Below are positions 1 to 6,748 of a stretch of DNA of 47,349 nt, piece by piece; the stretch's first letter is position 1, and every line of letters starts with the position of its first letter. Position numbers and translations under genes: made by a program. The notes under the pieces were generated by a model. It worked only from the letters and a program-made list of their open reading frames with translations, did no database searches and had not been told where the DNA came from. The stretch lies in the IMG/VR virus record IMGVR_UViG_3300046004_000662, positions 1-47,349 of that record, one strand, 5' to 3'. Source of the DNA: a virus.

Positions 1-5
1 GAGAA

Positions 6-115
6 TTGGGTGAGCGTTCTTGAGTGGAATGTCATGAGGGCATCTCCAATGGGTTTCAGTGGTGGCCCGCTGGTTATAGTTTAGGGGCACGCTTTTCCGG
101 GCTTATGGGCGTAAG
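6..115. repeat. Left copy of 110-bp terminal direct repeat
   Basis: Bases 6-115 are identical to 47237-47346. The five bases before this copy and the three bases after the right copy do not match the other side. The repeat spans the first 30 or so bases of the RNA polymerase gene (start codon complement at 33-35, so only an N-terminal stub is present here) and its leader. It may be overlap from a circular or permuted assembly, or a short terminal redundancy; the ragged ends favour assembly overlap. The distance between copies gives a unit of 47231 bp. Confidence 0.95.
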
Positions 116-132
116 CCGTTGATTGTGTTCAG

Positions 133-156
133 GAAAAAGGGTGGCTGCTGCTACCC
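133..156 (-). terminator. Rho-independent terminator between integrase and RNA polymerase
   Basis: Read on the minus strand, GGGTAGC, loop AGCA, GCCACCC is followed by TTTTTCC. The stem is 7 bp with one mismatched or wobble position, and the U-tract is clear. It lies downstream of the integrase stop (252) and upstream of RNA polymerase, on the polymerase side of the attP core. In the circular form it should stop early-operon transcripts. In a prophage it would sit between host DNA and the polymerase gene. Confidence 0.7.
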
Positions 157-217
157 AATGGCTATGGGACATGTTGTGTCACGGCGTCTGCCCCTCCTAC
201 TGAGTGTCACTTGCTAT

Positions 218-247
218 CATATAGGCCGCATTCCCTAGACATGGCAA
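218..247 (-). promoter_or_regulatory. Possible sigma70-like promoter facing left
   Basis: On the minus strand TTGCCA (242-247) and TATATG (218-223) are separated by 18 bases. A start near 211 would run into the terminator at 133-156, giving a transcript of roughly 75-80 nt. The match to consensus is fair and there is no other support. Confidence 0.25.
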
Positions 248-251
248 CGCG

Positions 252-1403
252 TTACGAACCCCACCAGTCCTCGACTGCAAATCCTTGTACGGGGGTTCGA
301 TTCCCTCCGAGGCCTCCACTATCCTGTTGTTCTACCTCACCATTTTGGTTGTCATGATTTATATCAATAGTAGCTACAGAGGCGAATTGCCCCGCAAGAT
401 TGCCCCCCGATTGCCCCGCAGAGAGACCAGCCAAAACCTGAGCTTCCACAAGGCTTTCGTCCTCGACATGGGCATACTTGAGGGTCGTTCGGATGTTCCT
501 ATGCCCCAGCATCTTCTGGACTGTGACGGTTGGCACCTTGGCCTTGGTCATACGGGTGGCGGTCGTGTGCCTAAGACTGTGGATCGTGATTGAAGGGTCG
601 ATCCCTGAGCCTTTGCGGGCCTGTAGGAAGGCAGAATAGAATTTCCGGTACGAGGGTAGCCCAGAATGAATTAGTGCCCTCAGTGGCTCTCCTAGGGCTT
701 CCTGAAGGGGTACCCTATGGGCTTGCCCGCTCTTGGTGACACCTAGGGTTATCCAGACAACGCCCGATAGAGGAGGCGATATGTCTGCCAGCCTTAGGCG
801 TAGCAAATTTGACACACGCATTCCGGTTTGCACCAAGACCGTGACCATAAGCGCATAGTCGGTGAGGCCCTTGGAGACCATGTGATCAATCAGCTTCCTC
901 TCGTCGTCCTCTCTGAGAAACGCGATGGCAGGCTCTTGCTCGACTTGCCACGGTAGGTCGATCGCCGTGTCACGATAGCCACGCTTAAGGCTGAATTTGA
1001 GGAGCTTTGACACTGAGGCGAGGTAGCGGTTGATGGTCTTGTGGCTAAGGCGCTTGGCCTTGAGCTTGTCCACCATGTGATCGACATGATGCGGCCCGAT
1101 CTCAGCGATGGGTACGGTAGCGCCCAGAAGGCCCACAGATGCCTCCAGACGGGCAAGTGACTGATGTTCGTCCTTGGTACCCTTCCATAGCGTTCTTGCC
1201 TCTAGTGAGGCTGCTAGGGTCGTTAGCGATGGCTTGGCTTCCTGAGCCTTAGGGACGAATGTCCCAGACGACAACATGGCTTCGATTTGGCGAGCCTGCT
1301 TCATGGTCGTGACGCGCCGCCTTAGGCGTTCGCCATGCTTGACCACCTCAACCACAAACAGGCCCGTAGGTTTACCCTGTCGCTTCTCTGCATAGATGCT
1401 CAT
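252..1403 (-). CDS. int: Tyrosine recombinase (phage integrase)
   Basis: This 383-aa protein is expected to recombine the phage attP with a host tRNA-Cys gene. An N-terminal arm-binding type region (about 1-50, basic, beta-rich) is followed by a SAM-like core-binding domain (about 60-150) and a catalytic domain. The catalytic set is complete: R196 in TGMRVSNLLRL, K224, H275 and R278 in HSLRH, H301 in LGHRNIRTTLKYAH, and nucleophile Y310. The last 20 or so codons run through the attP core, so the C-terminal tail (GGLGGNRTPVQGFAV) is encoded by tRNA-derived DNA and would change on integration. The start overlaps the upstream gene by 4 bp (ATGA), implying coupled translation. Confidence 0.95.
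   Translation of the reverse strand: MSIYAEKRQGKPTGLFVVEVVKHGERLRRRVTTMKQARQIEAMLSSGTFVPKAQEAKPSLTTLAASLEARTLWKGTKDEHQSLARLEASVGLLGATVPIAEIGPHHVDHMVDKLKAKRLSHKTINRYLASVSKLLKFSLKRGYRDTAIDLPWQVEQEPAIAFLREDDERKLIDHMVSKGLTDYALMVTVLVQTGMRVSNLLRLRLADISPPLSGVVWITLGVTKSGQAHRVPLQEALGEPLRALIHSGLPSYRKFYSAFLQARKGSGIDPSITIHSLRHTTATRMTKAKVPTVTVQKMLGHRNIRTTLKYAHVEDESLVEAQVLAGLSAGQSGGNLAGQFASVATIDINHDNQNGEVEQQDSGGLGGNRTPVQGFAVEDWWGS
273..318 (+). other. attP: attP core: 3' half of tRNA-Cys(GCA)
   Basis: The plus strand fits a tRNA 3' half exactly: two bases of anticodon stem (273-274), 7-base loop with GCA anticodon (275-281), stem 3' side (282-286), 4-base variable loop GTAC, T-stem GGGGG/CCCTC around TTCGATT (291-307), acceptor 3' strand CGAGGCC (308-314), discriminator T and CCA (315-318). 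GCA with U73 identifies cysteine. The 5' half is missing, so this is not a tRNA gene. The preceding base (272) breaks the stem, marking the left limit. The expected host acceptor 5' strand is GGCCTCG. It lies inside the integrase 3' end, as expected for a tRNA-targeting attP. Confidence 0.88.
386..420. repeat. Three direct repeats near attP (possible arm sites)
   Basis: ATTGCCCCGCA occurs at 386-396 and 410-420, with ATTGCCCCCCG at 399-409 between them. They lie about 70-100 bp from the core, within the integrase 3' coding region. They encode a low-complexity AGQ/GGN/AGQ stretch beyond the catalytic tyrosine. The spacing suits integrase arm-type sites, but the repeat could equally reflect the peptide. 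Confidence 0.35.
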
Positions 1404-1732
1404 AGGGCAATGTCTCCGGTGTTACAGATAGCAGCCATGATGGCTTCGTTGCCGTCCACCTTGTCGTTCCATGAATAGTCCGACAGAACGTCTGGACCGT
1501 TGCCGTGGATGAATGTCACGCTACCAATGCGCTCCGTACCGTTACGCAAGACATACACGGTTTCGTCAGTGGCTGCTGTCTCAGCCTGAATAGCTGCCTT
1601 GTCGGTGCTTCGAACAATGGGGTACTCCTCGCCATCATACACGCTAATGACTAGGCCACGCGCAAGCGCCCTGTCGATAACCCCATCGATGATCTTGGCT
1701 TCCACAAGGTTCATGTAGTCGGGATATGCCAT
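1400..1732 (-). CDS. Uncharacterised early protein
   Basis: I do not recognise this 110-aa protein. The start at 1732 (MAYPDYMNL) is chosen because AGGAGG lies just upstream on the minus strand; a longer reading to 1795 would overlap a separate membrane ORF. The protein is mildly acidic, has no membrane segment, and may be a small alpha/beta fold. It overlaps the integrase start by 4 bp, and its own start overlaps the stop of the upstream small membrane ORF (TAATG), so three genes appear translationally coupled. Confidence 0.7.
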   Translation of the reverse strand: MAYPDYMNLVEAKIIDGVIDRALARGLVISVYDGEEYPIVRSTDKAAIQAETAATDETVYVLRNGTERIGSVTFIHGNGPDVLSDYSWNDKVDGNEAIMAAICNTGDIAL

Positions 1733-1869
1733 TAGATTAGTCCTCCTATTACGAGATACAGAAATAGCCCCCAGACAGGTAAGCCTAGGAGCCATGTGAA
1801 CATGTTGCTATCAGTAGTGTGGGCTATGATTGCACATGCCATTATGTATAGGAATATAACTAGTAAGAT
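1732..1869 (-). CDS. Small two-helix membrane protein, start uncertain
   Basis: An open frame on the minus strand ends in a TAA (1732-1734) that overlaps the next gene's ATG. It encodes two hydrophobic stretches separated by a short polar turn (HTTDSN). The only in-frame ATG (codon at 1842) would cut off most of the first helix. An AAGGAG sits six bases before an ATC codon at 1869, so either a rare start is used or the ATG at 1842 is the start. Overlapping stop/start and clear membrane pattern support a real gene; the function is unknown. Confidence 0.45.
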   Translation of the reverse strand: MLLVIFLYIMACAIIAHTTDSNMFTWLLGLPVWGLFLYLVIGGLI

Positions 1870-1892
1870 GGCTGGCTCCTTAGGTCCTGTTC

Positions 1893-3110
1893 TCAGTTGG
1901 TAGCTGGCGCATATATGAAGGCCAGAATGTCTTCGCTGGTTATGCCGTAGTCCTGCATCAACATAGCTACAGCGTCAGGATGTTGGCTGGCAAGGTCTAT
2001 CATATAGTCAAGGTCGCGCTCCTTGGCTTTAGCTGTTCCTTTGGCGGCGGTGTCTTTGCCGAATGGCTTGGTATCGTCATGGATGCCTAGCGCCGACGAC
2101 ACTTCGCTAAAGGTCGCATCGTGAATATCGTAGTCATCATCTGCCGTGAAATCATAGGAGCTATATGGGCTTGACCGGCCCGTGCTGTCATATGTCCTAC
2201 GCCCGCTATAGCCCGACATGCCGGGCTGGTAGTAGCGATTGGACCACACTCCGTAATTGTCATATTCAGTCGTGCCAGCTATGCGCTCGCATACCAGCGT
2301 TGCGTGATCTAGGTCGCAGATGGTTTCGAGTAGGTCCAGTGCAAAGCCTATGTCTTGGGTCTCACTGGAACGATGCTGATTGTAGTAACCCACACTGATA
2401 TTGGTACACTCTGCGATCAGATCGGTATAGTTCGCAGTGTCAGTGAAGGTACCGCCATCATCACGTTGCCAATGCTTTGCGCCTAGCTGGTCTATGAGAC
2501 TATCAGCAAACGCATTGCTACAGCATCGTGAGCCTTGATGAGTGATCACGCTTGTCGTGCCATACCGATCAAAGGCTATGGCATAGTTGATGCCTGCTAG
2601 TAGCTCGGGCGTCTCTTTCGCGATGTGGCTTGAGCCTATCCCGCCGACTTCCTCCATACGATGGAACACATACAGGCCCGGTATGCCGCGTGCGATCATA
2701 TTGACCATCAACCACACACCCGTCGTGCAATCCGCCCCAAGGCAATCGGAAGCGGGAGCCTTAGCGATATCATTCACGATGGTTAGTGATTGCCTGCCAC
2801 CATGGCGATGGACCGTATCGGTATGACTGGACCATAGGACGGGAGAGGCCGTGCCATCGGCGCAAGGGATTGCCTTTATGAGATTGCCGATAGCGTCCTG
2901 ATAGACCCCTAGCGGGCGGATGAAGCGGTTGATGAACTTGCGTTCAGACTTTGAGCCTGCCGGTCGCTTGTATTGGAGCATGTCCAATAGCTGGAGCTTG
3001 GGAGAGTGTGAAGGCTTGGTTTCTATAGGCATAGCGATTGCTGGCGCTCCGATAGGGCTAGGACGGCAGGGCGAGGGAATGTGGTAGGTAGATAGGTCTT
3101 TGGTCATCAT
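1893..3110 (-). CDS. Di-zinc metallopeptidase, M20/M28/M42-like
   Basis: This 405-aa protein has every metal-ligand motif of a co-catalytic zinc exopeptidase, in order: H96-T-D98 (SSHTDTV), bridging D127 (LGAD), catalytic E153 and ligand E154 (HRMEEVGGIGSSH), D181 (AFDRYG) and H246 (YYNQH). Such enzymes remove amino acids from peptides or cleave other amide bonds; the substrate here is unknown. Residues about 280-350 are Tyr/Ser/Asp-rich and probably disordered. It overlaps the 490-aa gene upstream (ATGATGA), so the two are coupled and may act together. The start is one of two adjacent ATGs. Peptidases of this type are uncommon in phage early operons. Confidence 0.8.
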   Translation of the reverse strand: MMTKDLSTYHIPSPCRPSPIGAPAIAMPIETKPSHSPKLQLLDMLQYKRPAGSKSERKFINRFIRPLGVYQDAIGNLIKAIPCADGTASPVLWSSHTDTVHRHGGRQSLTIVNDIAKAPASDCLGADCTTGVWLMVNMIARGIPGLYVFHRMEEVGGIGSSHIAKETPELLAGINYAIAFDRYGTTSVITHQGSRCCSNAFADSLIDQLGAKHWQRDDGGTFTDTANYTDLIAECTNISVGYYNQHRSSETQDIGFALDLLETICDLDHATLVCERIAGTTEYDNYGVWSNRYYQPGMSGYSGRRTYDSTGRSSPYSSYDFTADDDYDIHDATFSEVSSALGIHDDTKPFGKDTAAKGTAKAKERDLDYMIDLASQHPDAVAMLMQDYGITSEDILAFIYAPATN

Positions 3111-4579
3111 GCTGCCTCCTCGGCCATCTGAGCGGCTTCAATGGTGGCATCGCTGTCAGGATCGACATAATCGGGCGCAAGTGTCGCGTCCTCATACCAA
3201 TCACCCGACACCGTGCAATGGTGGAAATCGTCCGCGTTGTCAGTCACGTACATGGTCGAATAGGTCTGATCAGTGTCAGCCATGGTGATAGGCTGCGAGC
3301 CTACGCTACGGTAGCCGTATCGAACCGGGACAACATGCTCCTGCATTCCCTCGCAGAAATAGCCGCCATTATCGTCAAACCATGACTGCGAATAGGTGCG
3401 ACCGCGATTGTCAGTGATCATGTCAGTACGGCGCGTGCTGTAGCAACTTCCATCACCGTCACAACGGAACGCTTGATCGCCATCGATTTGGTCTTGGTGT
3501 ACGTAGATCGTCAGGTCTTCAAGGTAGACCATTTCGTCTTCATCATAGTAGCCATCAGACCACTCGCAGTACATTTGGCCGGCATGGTCATCCATGACTC
3601 CGCTTGTGCTAGATGCGTCCATGTGTCCGCCAATCGTAAACCATTCGTCATCATGATCTGAGACAGAACAGCAACCATCAATGTACGGCATGATGTAGCC
3701 ATCACCATTTTGGTTTTCGATCTTACGGATGCGAGCGCCTTTCAGGTTGCCGGGCTTGTAGCCTGCTTTCTCTAGAGCGCGTTCAATGCGACCATCGGCT
3801 CCGCCATACACGCGCCCATAAAGTTTCTTGTCCGGCCACACAAGGCAACGGTCCGTCACACGGCCGCTACGCTTCAGATAGGCAAGCTGGAGATCGCTGT
3901 CGCCATAGACTGCGACCGGGTGAAGGTGTCCCAAATAGTCGCGCTTGGGATGGGACATGCACGATGATGGACCGTTAAGGTATGCCTCCACGATTTCATC
4001 GGGTGTCTTAGCGAACATCAATTCAAGGTCCGCTTCAATGATAGCCGCAAGGCGGCGCACCTCATCGGGCGACATATCAGGATAGAATTTGGTCAGGTAT
4101 CGTCCTGCCCGCATCGTGACCTGAATGTCCACCATTCCCTTAGCATCGTCGGGAGTGAAGGCAATCTGTGCACTGTCAGTGTAGGACACATGGGCATAGT
4201 GGTCCGCGATCTTAGGCAAGTGAGCCCATGCTGACGGCAGGCTGACATAAAGGCCGTCTAGCAGTCGGGAGGCTTCACGCTCACGCCATGCCGTATCCTT
4301 AAGGATAGTATAGCGGTGAGTTTTCCCTTTGTTGCACCAATATCCATTCGGGCCGAAATACAGCTCATTTGCCCGCTGGACAGCTTCGCGATTAGTTGCG
4401 CTGTCAACAGTCTGGACGATGCGCAATTCGTGCGTGTAGCTAGGCGAGCCATCCGAATAGTAGGACTGCAAAGTCAGGTAACGCTGGTCACCGATGCCGG
4501 GAACCTTCATTTGTTCCCACATGCCGGTTTCAGAGTTGAGCGTTTCGATGACAAGCTTGCGCGGAAGAGAGGTTGCCAT
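3107..4579 (-). CDS. Large uncharacterised early protein
   Basis: I cannot assign this 490-aa protein to a named family. Residues about 210-310 contain a motif-rich block (HPVAVYGDSDLQLAYL, RCLVWPDKKLYGRVYGG, GARIRKI, MPYIDG). The C-terminal third is acidic and contains scattered Cys and His that could bind metal. An AAGGAAA ribosome site precedes the ATG. It is the longest gene of the early cluster and overlaps the metallopeptidase gene, suggesting a two-gene unit. Host take-over or a ligase/peptidase type modification are possibilities only. Confidence 0.7.
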   Translation of the reverse strand: MATSLPRKLVIETLNSETGMWEQMKVPGIGDQRYLTLQSYYSDGSPSYTHELRIVQTVDSATNREAVQRANELYFGPNGYWCNKGKTHRYTILKDTAWREREASRLLDGLYVSLPSAWAHLPKIADHYAHVSYTDSAQIAFTPDDAKGMVDIQVTMRAGRYLTKFYPDMSPDEVRRLAAIIEADLELMFAKTPDEIVEAYLNGPSSCMSHPKRDYLGHLHPVAVYGDSDLQLAYLKRSGRVTDRCLVWPDKKLYGRVYGGADGRIERALEKAGYKPGNLKGARIRKIENQNGDGYIMPYIDGCCSVSDHDDEWFTIGGHMDASSTSGVMDDHAGQMYCEWSDGYYDEDEMVYLEDLTIYVHQDQIDGDQAFRCDGDGSCYSTRRTDMITDNRGRTYSQSWFDDNGGYFCEGMQEHVVPVRYGYRSVGSQPITMADTDQTYSTMYVTDNADDFHHCTVSGDWYEDATLAPDYVDPDSDATIEAAQMAEEAA

Positions 4580-4660
4580 TTTGTCGTTTCCTTAGCTAGT
4601 AGCTATCGCGTATGGATAGCGATTGGTTTGTATTACGAGAACGAAAGACCAGTTCAGGCT

Positions 4661-4846
4661 TTAAGCATTGAACTTGCGCCCCTTGTCATCCCAAACCACA
4701 AGGATGTGCCCTTGATAGCCTGACCGGTCAGCATGCTTGCCAGTAGCTTCAAACACGCGGTAGCGGGCAATCGTGCCGCATGCCTTCAAGGTCTGGCCGA
4801 TACGCTCGGCAGTGTTACGAGAGATGTAGATGGTGCGGTTAAGCAT
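4661..4846 (-). CDS. Small uncharacterised early protein
   Basis: This 61-aa basic protein (MLNRTIYISRNTAERIGQTL...) has no recognised motif. It is preceded by AAGGACAC, a usable ribosome site. Its position in the leftward early cluster with short gaps on both sides supports it as a gene. The fold looks beta-strand rich at the C-terminus (GHILVVWDDKG). Confidence 0.55.
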   Translation of the reverse strand: MLNRTIYISRNTAERIGQTLKACGTIARYRVFEATGKHADRSGYQGHILVVWDDKGRKFNA

Positions 4847-4882
4847 TGTCTTGTGTCCTTACTTTGAGACGAGTGGTTTGCT

Positions 4883-4984
4883 TCAAGACCAGAAAAGCGA
4901 GCCTATCACGTAGACAATGCAGCCTGCCGTGAAAGGTGCCAATGCAGTCATCATTGCGATGGTGTCGGGATGTAGACCAGTCAT
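4883..4984 (-). CDS. Very small membrane peptide
   Basis: A 33-aa peptide starts at 4984 (MTGLHPDTIAMMTAL...) and carries one strong C-terminal membrane helix (PFTAGCIVYVIGSLFW). GGAG lies about nine bases before the ATG, inside the end of the preceding gene, whose stop is at 4990. The function is unknown; small early membrane peptides in phages often affect host envelope functions. Confidence 0.5.
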   Translation of the reverse strand: MTGLHPDTIAMMTALAPFTAGCIVYVIGSLFWS

Positions 4985-4989
4985 GCTAA

Positions 4990-5190
4990 TCACTCCACTA
5001 CTATGGTTGTGGTGACTTCGCAGATGATGCGAAACTGAGCGCGGTAAAAGGCCTTGATGCCTGAATTTTTCAGGTAGTCTTGAGCCGCCGCTAGTGTGGC
5101 CCATTCGTTGCGCCACGCGCGCTCGTAGTCGGCATCAATCCAGACCTTGTTGGCTTCACAGTAGTATTGGACCGTGTAGCTTTCAGTCAT
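4990..5190 (-). CDS. Small uncharacterised protein, first early gene
   Basis: This 66-aa protein starts at 5190 (MTESYTVQYYCEANKVW), chosen because AAAGGAG sits at good distance upstream; the in-frame extension to 5232 lacks such a site. It has the look of small phage proteins with a beta-hairpin followed by a helix (WATLAAAQDYL). It is the promoter-proximal gene of the leftward early cluster as far as can be seen. Confidence 0.6.
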   Translation of the reverse strand: MTESYTVQYYCEANKVWIDADYERAWRNEWATLAAAQDYLKNSGIKAFYRAQFRIICEVTTTIVVE

Positions 5191-5700
5191 AGCGTTTCGC
5201 TCCTTTAGGGCATCATCAGTTGAGGCACACACCTCAAGACGCTTGTTGTGAGCTACCGGGAGACTAAATCGTCGCTTTGAACGCTAGGGCATCACACCGT
5301 TAGCTGATGCTACCATCGGGCTAATTCGGAGGAGCGTCATCTAGACTGCCATCAAGCGGCATCGTCTTTCGCCTTGTCGGTTGCACTAACCGGGCGGCTC
5401 ACTACTGGTCTGGCGACGTGCTCCCCTCATTCGCACAATGAGGACACGCGGGCCGCGCTAGTGGCACACAGGGCCACCTAGCTTGTGTCCTTCCCGGCAT
5501 CAGAGGCACGGGTTATATACCGCCGCTTGTGCGAAGAAGGAGACCAGTGCAGCGTTAGCCCAAATGAGGGGCTGTATGACAGGCCCGAAAGCCCGCTTTG
5601 TTCATCCCCACTGCAAGGGGAGCCGTTCGGTTCATGTGACGCGGTGACTGTGTGGACCGAACGAAACCAAATCACCTACAACCACATTAGACGGTTTGCC
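5191..5700. other. Gene-free, GC-richer, hairpin-dense leader
   Basis: I see no convincing gene. Local structures include TGAGG/CCTCA (5220-5235), CTCATT/AATGAG (about 5427-5443), AGCCC/GGGCT around a 7-base loop (5557-5573), TCCCC/GGGGA (5605-5621), and a perfect 8-bp inverted repeat CGTTCGGT/ACCGAACG (5624-5631 with 5656-5663). If leftward transcription starts near 5740, this would be a 550-nt structured 5' leader of the early genes, or it may hold a non-coding RNA. Short open frames on both strands here lack ribosome sites. Confidence 0.5.
5624..5663. repeat. Inverted repeat, 8-bp perfect arms
   Basis: CGTTCGGT (5624-5631) and ACCGAACG (5656-5663) flank a 24-bp spacer. It could be an RNA stem-loop in the early leader or a protein-binding site. 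The same CGTTCG/CGAACG arms recur in the tighter palindrome at 6035-6049. Confidence 0.5.
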
Positions 5701-5742
5701 ACTAGATAGCAAGCGGCATGTAATGGCTGATAATAATCAAGG

Positions 5743-5753
5743 ATTATATAGCA
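5743..5753 (-). promoter_or_regulatory. Candidate early promoter -10 element, leftward
   Basis: The minus strand reads TTTGCTATATAATCC, containing a perfect TATAAT (plus 5743-5748) and a TG just upstream, as in an extended -10. The -35 position at normal spacing (CAATTA) is weak. It would drive the leftward early genes through the hairpin-dense leader. This is the best host-type promoter I can see for them. Confidence 0.35.
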
Positions 5754-5859
5754 AACGCATAGGAATAATTGAGCCATAACTAGGAAGCATAACGAGACAT
5801 TCCGCTGCAATATCAATGGGTTACGCAATAAAGCTCAGATTTGGTATGAGACTATGAGA

Positions 5860-5871
5860 TAACCTAACGAT
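5860..5871 (+). repeat. TAAC(C/G)TAACGAT motif, copy 1
   Basis: The 12-mer TAACCTAACGAT is here and at 6737-6748, and as TAACGTAACGAT at 8282-8293. The last two copies lie 40 and 18 bp before the starts of plus-strand virion genes (6788, 8311). This copy is followed by ATATCAATGAGTTAC. It could be a promoter or binding-site element. Confidence 0.4.
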
Positions 5872-5908
5872 ATCAATGAGTTACCGCAGTGCACAATCTA
5901 TTTGAACT

Positions 5909-5934
5909 CTCATATACGCAAAATGCAATATGAG
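5909..5934. repeat. Inverted repeat CTCATAT/ATATGAG
   Basis: Perfect 7-bp arms (5909-5915 and 5928-5934) are separated by 12 bp, giving arm centres about two helical turns apart, as for a dimeric DNA-binding protein. No matching regulator gene is identified. Confidence 0.4.
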
Positions 5935-6034
5935 CGCTGGCGGCAAAGTCCATAGTGGCAGCTACAGGGATAGCTCACTTGGAAACCTGCCGTTCTAGGG
6001 CCATCCTAGGGCCAGCAATCGCTATTCTATATAA

Positions 6035-6049
6035 CGAACGATCCGTTCG
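6035..6049. repeat. Compact palindrome CGAACG-ATC-CGTTCG
   Basis: Perfect 6-bp arms with a 3-bp centre lie directly downstream of an AT-rich CTATATAA. This arrangement is typical of an operator beside a -10 element. The arms match those of the larger inverted repeat at 5624-5663. Confidence 0.45.
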
Positions 6050-6424
6050 ACATATCGATTACATCAGGGTTACGCATGGTTGCGGCCCGATAACGGACGG
6101 CCTAGTAAACAAGTGTTGCCTCATTAAACAAAAGTTTACAAGTGACCTAGGCCAAAATGATGCAGTATCATAATACCTCACCCGATTGTCACCGTTGCGC
6201 ATCGGGACGTAATCCACATGTCACCGTGCGACACCGCATGATTACACAACGAATGCACACGCTGGCATATGTCGGGCAATGTCGTGGCGTGATACGTACC
6301 GATAACACACGCTACATCTGTAGTACTAGGATAGCATATCCTCTACCACTGTAGATAGATCAACAGGTTAGCAGGCATGAGGGCAGATCGTGCGGGGAAA
6401 ACGATGATGGGTCCTGCCCTAGTC

Positions 6425-6456
6425 TTGACATTGGTCAAGGACGAAGTGCCACTTCG
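6425..6456. repeat. Two adjacent palindromes
   Basis: TTGAC-ATTG-GTCAA (6425-6438) is followed after three bases by CGAAGTG-C-CACTTCG (6442-6456), a perfect 7-bp-arm palindrome. The first contains TTGACA. The pair looks like a regulatory site cluster upstream of the rightward arm. The second could also form a hairpin, but no U-tract follows. Confidence 0.45.
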
Positions 6457-6514
6457 CAAAAGTTGTTAAAGCCTGCGGCTTGTTGTTCGTTCTGGTTGAG
6501 CAGTGAAAATCTGT

Positions 6515-6540
6515 GGGGGAGGGCGGGGGGTACCGGGGGG
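6515..6540 (+). other. G-quadruplex motif
   Basis: Four G-runs (5, 3, 6 and 6 bases) are joined by loops of 1, 1 and 4 bases, satisfying the usual G3+N1-7 rule. It sits about 250 bp upstream of the first virion gene. More G-runs follow at about 6588-6600. It could affect transcription or replication from this region. Confidence 0.6.
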
Positions 6541-6736
6541 CTACCTCAAGGTACCGGTTATAGGACACGGGTCCTACCTACAGGCCCGGCGGGGGCGGGG
6601 TCTGGTTTTGACAGGCCTCAAAGCACTATTCCTTAGTAATATCAATGACTTAGACCAATATAGTGCAATAAGTGTTCCCCTATAAGGAAGCAGGCTCCTA
6701 GATGAGCCCTATAATCATCGTGATGTTACTTATTGC

Positions 6737-6748
6737 TAACCTAACGAT
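6737..6748 (+). repeat. TAAC(C/G)TAACGAT motif, copy 2
   Basis: TAACCTAACGAT lies 40 bp upstream of the first virion gene start. It matches the copy at 5860 exactly and the copy at 8282 with one change. Confidence 0.4.

Noticed and set aside
273-318. A complete phage tRNA gene
   Set aside because: Only the 3' half is present; bases before 273 cannot form the anticodon stem or D-arm, so it is an attachment core.
5485-5709. 74-aa plus-strand frame in the early leader
   Set aside because: No ribosome site, unusual composition and overlap with RNA-like hairpins.
6511-6600. CRISPR or tandem-repeat array
   Set aside because: G-rich runs and GGTACC palindromes are not regular repeats with spacers; no CRISPR array seen anywhere.
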